Shown: positions 1 to 6,428, counted from the stretch's first letter. The stretch is DNA of 8,589 bases from an uncultured Bacteroidia bacterium (GCA_902767465.1 CACXHM010000147.1:1-8589); one strand, 5' to 3'. Made by a program: numbers and translations. The notes: generated from the sequence alone by a model not told the origin.

Positions 1-135
1 AGCATCTCCGACGGTATCCTCCTCGGTGTCATCTCCTATGTTCTCTGCCACGCTGTCGCAGGCAAGTTCAAAGAGATCTCGGTTACGATGTGGGTTCTGG
101 CAGCACTGTTCATCTGCAAGTACATATTCATCTAG
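1..135 (+). CDS. NCS2-family purine permease, C-terminal end (5' partial)
   Basis: The first frame is open from base 1 and ends at TAG 133-135, giving the last 44 residues of a membrane protein. They begin SISDGILLGVISYVL and end in a hydrophobic helix, VLAALFICKYIFI. The SI(S/A)DGI-x-LG-x-ISY pattern followed by a short polar loop and a last hydrophobic segment is what the C-terminus of the AzgA-like branch of the NCS2 nucleobase permeases looks like. That branch imports guanine, hypoxanthine or adenine by proton symport at the inner membrane. The family call comes from recalled sequence patterns. The exact substrate cannot be judged from the tail, because the substrate-binding helices lie upstream of the window. 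The strong hairpin at 368-399 is the first convincing terminator after it. Confidence 0.8.
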   Translation, partial: SISDGILLGVISYVLCHAVAGKFKEISVTMWVLAALFICKYIFI

Positions 136-201
136 GACTTGACCAGTTTGTTGAACAGCGGCTAGCTGAAGGTTATTCGGCCAGCCGTTTTTCTCTTCCG
201 T

Positions 202-286
202 TCACTGCGGTCCACGGTATGTACCGCAGTAATCATTTTACCCCGGTTTTCGATCACTGCGGTCCGCAAACTGGACCGCAATGATC
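202..286. repeat. Tandem pair of related hairpins (REP-like duplicated palindrome)
   Basis: The 12-mer TCACTGCGGTCC occurs at 202-213 and again at 254-265. Each copy is the left arm of a hairpin. The first pairs ACTGCGGT (204-211) with ACCGCAGT (223-230) across an 11-nt loop. The second pairs GATCACTGCGGTCC (252-265) with GGACCGCAATGATC (273-286) across a 7-nt loop, 13 of 14 positions matching. The sequence just after each right arm is also similar (CGCAGTAATCATT and CGCAATGATCAGTT), so the whole unit seems duplicated. It lies in the noncoding spacer between the permease stop and the terminator. It could be a REP/BIME-type element or part of the permease mRNA 3' end. No long U-run follows either hairpin, so they are not obvious terminators. 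Confidence 0.6.
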
Positions 287-367
287 AGTTCGAATGAATC
301 TTCGCCGAAAAATGACTTCTCGGATGGGGCGTGTATTGCAAAGTACTGGTTTTCAGCAATTTACTTC

Positions 368-399
368 AAAACTATCGGCGCAAATCGCCGATAGTTTTT
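368..399 (+). terminator. Intrinsic terminator downstream of the permease
   Basis: A perfect 13-bp stem pairs AAAACTATCGGCG (368-380) with CGCCGATAGTTTT (386-398) over the 5-nt loop CAAAT, and the T-run continues to 399. The A/T base of the stem also gives a T-run on the opposite strand, so it may work in both directions. It separates the permease transcript from uvrB. It lies about 230 bases past the permease stop, so the permease mRNA would have a long structured 3' end. Confidence 0.85.
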
Positions 400-461
400 G
401 CACAACTACCTGTGTTACAATTATTTGCAAATCACGCCATTCCGATTAGAGGCCACTGAAC

Positions 462-485
462 ATTTACGGGTTTTTCGTAAATTTG
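462..485 (+). promoter_or_regulatory. Putative uvrB promoter -7 box within an inverted repeat
   Basis: TAAATTTG at 478-485 is a full match to the Bacteroides -7 consensus TAnnTTTG. Nineteen bases upstream is only CTG (456-458), a weak match to the -33 TTG. A perfect 7-bp inverted repeat, ATTTACG (462-468) and CGTAAAT (476-482) with a 7-nt spacer, overlaps the -7 box and could be an operator. Transcription from this box would begin only a few bases before the ATG at 494, giving an almost leaderless mRNA. A second short palindrome, ATTTGCAAAT, lies at 423-432. The promoter call is inference from the motif. Confidence 0.45.
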
Positions 486-493
486 TCGCAGCA

Positions 494-2668
494 ATGAAAT
501 TTCACCTCAACTCATCATATCAGCCTTCCGGCGACCAGCCGGAAGCTATCCGCCAGATTAGCGAAGCCCTCGACGGAGGAGTCAGGGACATCTGCCTGCT
601 GGGCGTAACTGGCTCGGGAAAAACCTTCACGATGGCAAATGTCATCGCCAACCTGCAGCGTCCCGCCCTCATCCTCAGCCACAACAAGACACTGGCGGCG
701 CAACTCTACGGCGAGTTCAAAGCGTTCTTTCCCGAGAATGCTGTGGAGTATTTCGTATCATACTACGACTACTATCAGCCGGAGGCATATCTGCCGACAA
801 CCGATACCTATATCGAGAAAGACCTGAGCATCAACGACCAGATAGAAAAGCTGCGCCTGAGCGCTGCCAGCGCCCTCATGTCCGGACGCCGTGACGTAAT
901 CGTCATATCTTCCGTATCATGCCTGTACGGAATAGGGAATCCCGATGACTGGAGAGCCCAGACCATCAGCCTCCACCGGGGCGAAACGCTCAGTCTCACC
1001 ACTTTCCTCTACAAACTGGTAGATTGCCTCTATTCACGCACTGAAACCGATTTCCAACGGGGAACATTCAGGGTGCGGGGCGATACCGTAGATGTGTTTC
1101 TGGGAGGTGCCGACGAAGCGGTGAGGGTAAAGTTTTTCGGAAATGAAATAGAGGCGTTGAGCCTCATCGACGCCGTTACGGGAGCCCGCATAGAGGCTTT
1201 GGACCATGTGGACATCTACCCTGCCAACAATTTCGTCACCACCCGCGAGCGCACCATCTCCGCCGTATCCGAGATCCAGGACGACCTTGTAAAGCAGGTG
1301 GCCTATTTCGAGAGCATCGGCAAGAGCATCGAAGCCAAACGCCTGCAGCAGAGGGTCGAGAATGACCTTGAAATGATCAAGGAGATGGGATACTGCCCGG
1401 GCATAGAGAACTATTCACGTTACTTCGACGGTCGTAAACCCGGGCAGAGACCTTTCTGCCTGCTGGATTATTTCCCTAAAGACTTCGTGACCTTCATCGA
1501 CGAAAGCCATGTCACACTCCCCCAGATCCGAGGCATGTACGGAGGCGACCATTCCCGCAAATCGGTGCTGGTGGAATACGGGTTCCGTCTTCCGGCCGCA
1601 TCCGACAACAGGCCTCTCACCTTCGACGAATTCGAAGCCATCACCGGACAGAAAGTATATGTGAGCGCCACGCCGGCCGACTACGAACTGGAAAAATCCG
1701 GAGGCCTGGTTGCAGAGCAGGTGGTACGTCCGACAGGGCTGCTGGATCCGCCAATAGAGGTTCGACCCATAGAGCATCAGGTGGACGACCTGGTGGAGGA
1801 GATCCAGAAGAGGGCAGAAACCGACGAGCGCGTACTGGTAACCACCCTCACCAAGCGCATGGCAGAAGAACTCGACGAGTACCTCCGCAGGATTGGAGTG
1901 CGGGTCCGCTATATCCATTCCGACGTCGATACCACCGAACGGGTGGAGATAATCGAAGACTTCAAGAACGGCCTGTTCGACGTGCTGGTGGGTGTGAACC
2001 TGCTGCGCGAAGGGCTCGACCTTCCCAGCGTGTCGCTCGTAGCCATTCTGGATGCCGACAAGGAAGGGTTCCTGCGCACGACCCGCGCACTCACCCAGAC
2101 CGCAGGCCGCGCCGCCAGGAACGTGAACGGTCTGGTAATCATGTATGCCGACAAGATAACTCCATCGATGGAAGAAACCATCCGCGAAACCAACCGCAGG
2201 CGCACCAAACAGATGGAGTACAACAAACTGCACGGCATCACACCCAAGCAGATTGCAACGCACTCGAACGTGCTTGCAGGCGAACTGGGTTCAGCAGAGA
2301 AGCCCATGAACCGACGCGTCGCCGGAGGCACCACCGGAAGGGTGAGCGCGGCCAATTCCTACGACGCCCCCACCTACATTCCCAATCCATCCGATCTCGG
2401 CAGCGGAGTGGTTTCAGTAGGGCTCGGGCATGACTCGAAACGCGAAAGCGGAGCTGCGTTTGTGGACGGTTATGTAAAAGCGGACCTCGCAGCAGTGCTT
2501 CAAGACCCTGTCATCCGTTCAATGAGCCGCGGGCAGATAGAGAAGATGATAGAAGAAGACCGCCGCCGAATGCAGCGGTCGGCGGCCGATCTGGAATTTG
2601 CCGAAGCCGCCCGCTACCGCGACGAGATGTGGGCCCTTCAGCAGTACCTCAAAGTCTGGAAAGATTGA
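494..2668 (+). CDS. uvrB: UvrABC excinuclease subunit B
   Basis: UvrB is the damage-verifying subunit of cytoplasmic nucleotide excision repair: loaded by UvrA, it opens the helix around the lesion and recruits UvrC. The 724-residue product has Walker A GVTGSGKT (37-44), the beta-hairpin YYDYYQPEAYLP from about 90, the Walker B motif DESH (336-339), helicase motif VI as QTAGRAARN, and a C-terminal UVR motif (about 674-720) with the UvrA/UvrC-binding helices. The frame is open upstream to a TTG at 398, but family homology starts at MKFHLNSSYQPSGDQPEAI, so the ATG at 494 is chosen; no Shine-Dalgarno sequence precedes it. The linker between the helicase core and the UVR motif (about 590-673) is Gly/Ser/Ala-rich and longer than usual, which accounts for the size compared with the typical 660-680 residues. 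No clear terminator follows. Confidence 0.98.
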   Translation: MKFHLNSSYQPSGDQPEAIRQISEALDGGVRDICLLGVTGSGKTFTMANVIANLQRPALILSHNKTLAAQLYGEFKAFFPENAVEYFVSYYDYYQPEAYLPTTDTYIEKDLSINDQIEKLRLSAASALMSGRRDVIVISSVSCLYGIGNPDDWRAQTISLHRGETLSLTTFLYKLVDCLYSRTETDFQRGTFRVRGDTVDVFLGGADEAVRVKFFGNEIEALSLIDAVTGARIEALDHVDIYPANNFVTTRERTISAVSEIQDDLVKQVAYFESIGKSIEAKRLQQRVENDLEMIKEMGYCPGIENYSRYFDGRKPGQRPFCLLDYFPKDFVTFIDESHVTLPQIRGMYGGDHSRKSVLVEYGFRLPAASDNRPLTFDEFEAITGQKVYVSATPADYELEKSGGLVAEQVVRPTGLLDPPIEVRPIEHQVDDLVEEIQKRAETDERVLVTTLTKRMAEELDEYLRRIGVRVRYIHSDVDTTERVEIIEDFKNGLFDVLVGVNLLREGLDLPSVSLVAILDADKEGFLRTTRALTQTAGRAARNVNGLVIMYADKITPSMEETIRETNRRRTKQMEYNKLHGITPKQIATHSNVLAGELGSAEKPMNRRVAGGTTGRVSAANSYDAPTYIPNPSDLGSGVVSVGLGHDSKRESGAAFVDGYVKADLAAVLQDPVIRSMSRGQIEKMIEEDRRRMQRSAADLEFAEAARYRDEMWALQQYLKVWKD

Positions 2669-2732
2669 AAACCGCCTCTCGGAGATGAAGTGCCCACAAA
2701 GTTTTTAACAAAGTCATGAAATTATATTATCG

Positions 2733-2767
2733 TTGACAAAACTTGTCAAAACGCGGGCATACCTTTG
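2733..2767 (+). promoter_or_regulatory. Putative promoter of the small ORF with an operator-like palindrome
   Basis: TACCTTTG at 2760-2767 is a full match to the Bacteroides -7 box TAnnTTTG. Just upstream, at 2733-2749, is a perfect inverted repeat, TTGACAA-AAC-TTGTCAA, covering the place where the -33 element should be. The two TTG triplets in it stand 24 and 14 bases from the -7 box, neither the usual spacing of about 19-20. This fits a promoter that needs an activator, or one blocked by a repressor, bound at the palindrome. The start codon of the 28-residue ORF lies 26 bases past the -7 box. Confidence 0.5.
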
Positions 2768-2793
2768 CATCGTTGAACAGAAATAACGATGCC

Positions 2794-2880
2794 ATGAACG
2801 CAAACGATCTTAAATCCTTCTTCGAGAATTCTGAAATTGCCGCCCTCATTGCAGACCTCGGTCTGGAAATGAAGTACTAG
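2794..2880 (+). CDS. Small ORF, 28 residues, unknown function
   Basis: ATG at 2794 opens a short frame ending at TAG 2878-2880. The product begins MNANDLKSFFENSE and ends ADLGLEMKY. It is acidic, has no signal peptide or membrane helix, and its middle (SEIAALIADLGLEM) would form an amphipathic helix. No Shine-Dalgarno is visible, which is normal for this group. A consensus -7 box 26 bases upstream gives it a plausible short-leader mRNA. A two-codon frame, ATG CCA TGA (2789-2797), runs into its start codon. Its stop shares CTAG with the stop of the convergent lipoprotein gene. It may be a true small protein, a leader peptide, or the head of a gene whose rest was lost. I do not recognise a family. 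The promoter is the main reason for listing it. Confidence 0.4.
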   Translation: MNANDLKSFFENSEIAALIADLGLEMKY

Positions 2881-4004
2881 TCATCGAAATACTCGATAAC
2901 CCTGGTTATGACAGCATCGGATGTTTGTCCGGTATAGCGGGCGACAACGTTTTCGACACGGGAAGTCCAGTTTCCGTACTTGTCATAAACATATTCCCGC
3001 CAGGTGTCGGTGTACGTGGGTTGTGCCGCATCGCTATACCATTCCTCGTTCTTGACAATGTCGAAATGTTCGTCGTAGGTTTTGGTCATCCTGCCAGGTG
3101 TGAGACTTATGCTGGATGGCTTACCTCCAAGTTCGAAGGACTCGACGGCCAGAATGCGCGGATTGTCCAGCATCTTATATGTATGTGTATCCCAGCCCGT
3201 GTCGTAATTGTAGGAGTTTTCTTCCATGTATTTAAAGTCCTTAAACATTCCGTTGGGATAATAACTGACGTTCAGCACCTTGAACCTTAAATCTTCGCTG
3301 TCGAGGCTCTTGGGCAAACCGTTTTCGTAGATGACCAGATATTCCAAAACAGACTCATTCAACTTTTGATCCGATCCGGCCTCCGTACTGTAGCTATGCG
3401 ACCTTATTACCAAATTTCCATCGGCGTTGAACGTATAAGTACATTCACTGTATTGCGAAGTCAGCGGCTGCTTTATCACGTTCAGTGAACGGGAAATATC
3501 CTTCCTGATTCCGGTATGGACATCCGATATTTCAGGCCCCATCATGAACCATTCCATAGCAACGTATTTTCCGGTATTACCATACTCATATTCCGTATAC
3601 TCACCGAAATCCTCGCCGGTGAACTGATCGGAATACTCCTTTTTGAGCAGGTGTCCTGCGGAATCATACGAATATGAGAATTCGCTGTTACTGCCTGGCT
3701 TCTGAGTATCCACGCGCGATTCTTTAACCAGATATCCATTCCTGTCATACTCATACTCAGTATAGGTAGAGTAGGTGCCTATATGCCACTTCTTGACAGG
3801 GCCGCGCAGGCCGGCCTTCTCGCGGTCGGTCCGGTCCCAGTAATATGTAGAATACCATGCAGGATCGGTCCAGTCTGGAGTAATGGTTTCAGAGTTCCCA
3901 CCATCCTTTCCATTTCCTCCGGTCAGATCTTTATCTGCCTCCGGAGTGCAGCCGCAAATAATAGCAACAGCGGCGACAGCCAGTTTGATGAATATTGATT
4001 TCAT
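2877..4004 (-). CDS. YD-repeat-like surface lipoprotein
   Basis: The 375-residue product begins MKSIFIKLAVAAVAIICGC, a type II signal peptide with lipobox ICGC and Cys19 as the lipidation site. The next residues (TPEADKD) are acidic, resembling the lipoprotein export signal that sends Bacteroidota lipoproteins to the cell surface. After a Gly-rich spacer come irregular repeats of about 20 residues with the pattern aromatic-x-YD-x-x-G-x-L/W, for example YEYDRNGYLVKE (about 84-95), YSYDSAGHLLKKE (111-123), YTFNADGNLV (190-199) and YVYDKYGNWTSRV (338-350). These resemble YD/RHS-type repeats, which form beta-strand shells or bind carbohydrate. The ligand is unknown. The frame runs upstream to 4073, but the signal peptide supports the ATG at 4004 (or 4010). 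No terminator is seen; its stop overlaps that of the small ORF. Confidence 0.75.
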   Translation of the reverse strand: MKSIFIKLAVAAVAIICGCTPEADKDLTGGNGKDGGNSETITPDWTDPAWYSTYYWDRTDREKAGLRGPVKKWHIGTYSTYTEYEYDRNGYLVKESRVDTQKPGSNSEFSYSYDSAGHLLKKEYSDQFTGEDFGEYTEYEYGNTGKYVAMEWFMMGPEISDVHTGIRKDISRSLNVIKQPLTSQYSECTYTFNADGNLVIRSHSYSTEAGSDQKLNESVLEYLVIYENGLPKSLDSEDLRFKVLNVSYYPNGMFKDFKYMEENSYNYDTGWDTHTYKMLDNPRILAVESFELGGKPSSISLTPGRMTKTYDEHFDIVKNEEWYSDAAQPTYTDTWREYVYDKYGNWTSRVENVVARYTGQTSDAVITRVIEYFDD

Positions 4005-4014
4005 AGGCATTAAA

Positions 4015-4061
4015 TATTTGCAATTAATTGCAAATAAAACAAATAGGAGGGAATGATACAA
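4015..4061 (-). promoter_or_regulatory. Putative lipoprotein promoter covered by a 22-bp perfect palindrome
   Basis: On the minus strand TTTATTTG (4038 to 4031) matches the -7 consensus TAnnTTTG at all but one position, and a TTG (4061 to 4059) stands 20 bases upstream of it, close to the normal -33 spacing. A perfect palindrome with half-site TATTTGCAATT (4015-4025, mirrored at 4026-4036) overlaps the -7 box and the expected start of transcription, a good place for a repressor. It ends 5 bases before the alternative ATG at 4010 and 11 before the chosen one at 4004. Confidence 0.5.
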
Positions 4062-4138
4062 TACCGGGAACAATTTTTTTAGCGGGCTATGAACACGAAC
4101 GCGTGAAGAAACGAAATCCCGATATATCAGAAAGAGCG

Positions 4139-5149
4139 CTATTTAGATATTTCTTTTATCAATGAGTAAGTATCCCTTAAGCTGACCAAATCTGAGATAA
4201 TTTCTGCCTTACGGCCTTGAGTCCGTTCTGCAAAGAAGCGTATTTCGTCGAAAAAACCCTGCGTGTAAATCTGGTTCTCTCTTAATACCGGAGAAAACGG
4301 ATTCCGGGCATACAGGATACGGGAAGCTGTTTTCCCGAGACCGGTCTTTTCCAAAGGAATGCCTGCAACGACTGCGGGTTTAAGGGTGAGGGTAAGGCGT
4401 TCCGTGCGGTCGAGTTCATAAACGCCAGCCACTGTATTGACCGTTAAAGAGTCCACTGCATCAGACCAGCTGTAATGAGTGGACAATTCAAGGGTACCGA
4501 CTACGCCTGGGTGCTTTAGTGTGAGCAAATATGAATCCGAACCTGCGGGGGTGCAAGACAGTATTTCCGCCTTGCCGAACAAATGACAAACCAGATCCAG
4601 AGGATGGATATACAGGTCGAGCAGGGCATCGCCCTCAGGGTATGCGCCTGTGCAATAATGAAGGTCGTAGCTTAACAGCCTTTCTTTTTCAAGTTTCTTT
4701 TTCAGCATGCGCACGGCCGGAGCGTAGCGCTTTTGAAGACCGGCCACAGCAACGCCCTTGTTCAAGGTGATAAGGTCCTCAAGTTCTTCCGGAGTCTGGC
4801 ACGGAGGTTTTTCTATAAAAAGGGCTTTCCCGCTGTCCAGGACTTTTTTTGCAATGGAGAAATGTGCCTTGGGAGAAACAGCGACGAATACACCCCTGAC
4901 CTCGGGATCATTCAGGACGGCATCAAGATTGGTAGTCCCGGTCACCCCCGGGAACTTCTTTCCGATCAGGGCGGCCTTGCGCTCAGATGTGACGCAGATA
5001 TATTTCAACTGCAGCCCGAGATGCCGGATGACAGGGTAGAGGTTTGCAATGCTGTGGCCGCCAAGACCCACAAACGCATAGGAGCCTTCGTAGGTTTCAT
5101 TCAGATATCGTTCCGAACGTATTCTTTTGTATCTGTCTATCAGGTTCAT
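4139..5149 (-). CDS. Gfo/Idh/MocA-family NAD(P)-dependent oxidoreductase
   Basis: The 336-residue cytoplasmic enzyme is typical in length. After a 20-residue N-terminal helix it has the Rossmann motif GLGGHS (28-33), then AHF (95-97), the family motif EKPP (113-116) with the lysine expected at the active site, AGLQKRYAP (136-144), and DLYIHPLDLVCHLFG (178-192), in which H182 is the usual catalytic histidine. Members oxidise or reduce a hydroxyl or keto group on a sugar, cyclitol or related compound using NAD(P)H. The start ATG overlaps the TGA of the radical SAM gene by ATGA, so the two are translationally coupled and probably act on the same compound. The substrate cannot be inferred. No clear terminator lies in the roughly 130 bases before the lipoprotein gene. 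Confidence 0.9.
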   Translation of the reverse strand: MNLIDRYKRIRSERYLNETYEGSYAFVGLGGHSIANLYPVIRHLGLQLKYICVTSERKAALIGKKFPGVTGTTNLDAVLNDPEVRGVFVAVSPKAHFSIAKKVLDSGKALFIEKPPCQTPEELEDLITLNKGVAVAGLQKRYAPAVRMLKKKLEKERLLSYDLHYCTGAYPEGDALLDLYIHPLDLVCHLFGKAEILSCTPAGSDSYLLTLKHPGVVGTLELSTHYSWSDAVDSLTVNTVAGVYELDRTERLTLTLKPAVVAGIPLEKTGLGKTASRILYARNPFSPVLRENQIYTQGFFDEIRFFAERTQGRKAEIISDLVSLRDTYSLIKEISK

Positions 5150-6210
5150 GGTGTTTGCTCATCTTTAAAATAGTACTTGTAGGTCACGCTGCGGTCGTCC
5201 GTCCACTGATACGTACCATAGAACCACTCGATCATACGCTTCGGGAGCATCTTCTCGAAATTGCGCAGCAGGATTATGTCATATTTGCGGTGGAAGTTGA
5301 TCCAGCATCCATTACAGTTCCGGTCGTACCGGCATTGGATCTTATGCGCGGCCCTGCCGTTGAAAATATCGTCGAGACTGTTCTCCCGGATATTGCCAAG
5401 ATTTACTCCAAGATTCTGGCACACAGGTACATCGCCGTTGCTATGGATTACCAGGCTGCTGTAGATGCTCTGGCAGCGGAGTTTCAGCCGGCCGTGACGC
5501 CACTCGTCATAAAGAGCCACGAAGTCGTAGTTCTCATCGGTATCGTGGATACTGGCGGGAATCTGGCTGCGGAAATCCGCGACATCCAGCAATTCCGCTT
5601 TTGTTTCGAAAAAGTCCATGGTACCGTAAATGCCCACGCGCACATCGATGCCATACTTTTTCGCCACTCCTATCACATGATCCATATCGGCAAAACCGTT
5701 CCATGGCGTAAGGCAGAACATCAGGGAGATCGGGACCTCATCCTTCAGGGTCTCGATAAGTTCTATCACCTTATCGTAACCATCCACTCCCCTCACCCCG
5801 GGATAGCTCTGCTTATCACCGTCCAGCGACAGATACAACCTGATAGGTTTATATTCCCGCACGGCATCTATCACCTTTGCAGGAGCAAGCCCGTTCGACA
5901 GGAGCGTATAACATGGGTGGTTGTCGTGAAGCCACTGCATAATCTCCCGATACTGTGGGTGCAGCACAAATTCTCCCCCTTCCAGGCCGACCACTGTCTT
6001 TTTGGTAACGCAGCGGCTGCTGACTATCGACCTGATCTCATCCAAACTGAGACTTTCGTGCGGTTTCTGCCATATTGAACAGTGTTTGCAGCGCGACTGA
6101 CAGATTGTTGTGGCATAAATCATCAACTGGCTCAGCTTCTTATGCCGCGGTCGGGCCATATTGTTCAGATACAGCAACCCGTTATGAATATAATCCCCTA
6201 TCTTGTACAT
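5146..6210 (-). CDS. Radical SAM enzyme with SPASM-like C-terminal cysteines
   Basis: The 354-residue protein has the radical SAM cluster motif C-x3-C-x2-C as CQSRCKHC (C37, C41, C44), followed by a GGE motif (78-80) that contacts SAM. It would use a [4Fe-4S] cluster to cleave SAM and start radical chemistry. The C-terminal part carries C246-x12-G-x4-C264, the first half of a SPASM motif, and then C293-x5-C299-x2-C302, a shortened second half, so at least one auxiliary Fe-S cluster is likely. Such enzymes modify peptides, sugars or cofactors. The frame extends to a GTG at 6225, but the ATG at 6210 is preferred because AAAGGAAAAGG stands just before it. The last copy of a 19-nt repeat array supplies this site. 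Coupled by ATGA to the Gfo/Idh/MocA gene. Confidence 0.9.
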   Translation of the reverse strand: MYKIGDYIHNGLLYLNNMARPRHKKLSQLMIYATTICQSRCKHCSIWQKPHESLSLDEIRSIVSSRCVTKKTVVGLEGGEFVLHPQYREIMQWLHDNHPCYTLLSNGLAPAKVIDAVREYKPIRLYLSLDGDKQSYPGVRGVDGYDKVIELIETLKDEVPISLMFCLTPWNGFADMDHVIGVAKKYGIDVRVGIYGTMDFFETKAELLDVADFRSQIPASIHDTDENYDFVALYDEWRHGRLKLRCQSIYSSLVIHSNGDVPVCQNLGVNLGNIRENSLDDIFNGRAAHKIQCRYDRNCNGCWINFHRKYDIILLRNFEKMLPKRMIEWFYGTYQWTDDRSVTYKYYFKDEQTP

Positions 6211-6212
6211 AC

Positions 6213-6378
6213 CTTTTCCTTTCACAGGATGCTTTTCCTTTCACAGAGCGCTACCCCTTCGCAGCAAGCCTTCATTTCTCAGGGCGCTTTTCCTTTTCAT
6301 AGGATGCCATTTCTGAGTATGCTTTCCTTCTCGCAGGATGCTCCTCCCTTCACAGGATGCTTTTCCTTTCGCAGGATG
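6213..6378. repeat. Array of nine degenerate 19-nt direct repeats upstream of the radical SAM gene
   Basis: Plus-strand consensus CTTTTCCTTTCACAGGATG. Units start at 6213, 6232, 6251, 6270, 6287, 6307, 6322, 6341 and 6360, with lengths 19, 19, 19, 17, 20, 15, 19, 19 and 19. Units 1, 2, 7, 8 and 9 are closest to consensus; units 3, 4 and 6 are the most decayed. More divergent traces continue to about 6420. There are no spacers. Read on the minus strand, in the direction of the radical SAM gene, each unit is CATCCTGTGAAAGGAAAAG, and unit 1 ends two bases before its ATG. The purine-rich stretch is Shine-Dalgarno-like, so the array repeats the gene's own ribosome-binding region. Unit lengths are not multiples of three, which argues against a selected coding repeat. 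Confidence 0.85.
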
Positions 6379-6428
6379 CTTCCCCCTACACACAGCATTC
6401 TTTTCCTATTTCCTGACAGGAATCGTCG

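Noticed and set aside
90..284. 64-codon frame after the permease
   Set aside because: It starts inside the permease in another frame and runs through the hairpin pair; no family resemblance.
398..493. N-terminal extension of UvrB from TTG 398
   Set aside because: It starts within the terminator stem, covers the likely promoter, and has no match to the conserved UvrB N-terminus, which begins at 494.
1415..2263. 282-codon open frame antisense to uvrB
   Set aside because: It lies wholly inside uvrB, is rich in His, Gly, Val and Phe as expected from the complement of G/C-rich codons, and shows no domain.
2794..2880. RiPP precursor peptide for the radical SAM enzyme
   Set aside because: It is over 2 kb away on the other strand, lacks a double-glycine or other known leader motif, and has no cysteine-rich or repeat core.
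2925..3290. 121-codon frame antisense to the lipoprotein gene
   Set aside because: Shadow of the lipoprotein, whose signal peptide and repeats are clear.
5044..6078. 344-codon open frame antisense to the radical SAM and oxidoreductase genes
   Set aside because: The opposite strand codes for two clear enzyme families with all motifs; this frame shows none and has no plausible promoter or start.
6213..6378. CRISPR array
   Set aside because: Repeats are contiguous, degenerate and only 19 nt, with no unique spacers and no cas genes nearby.
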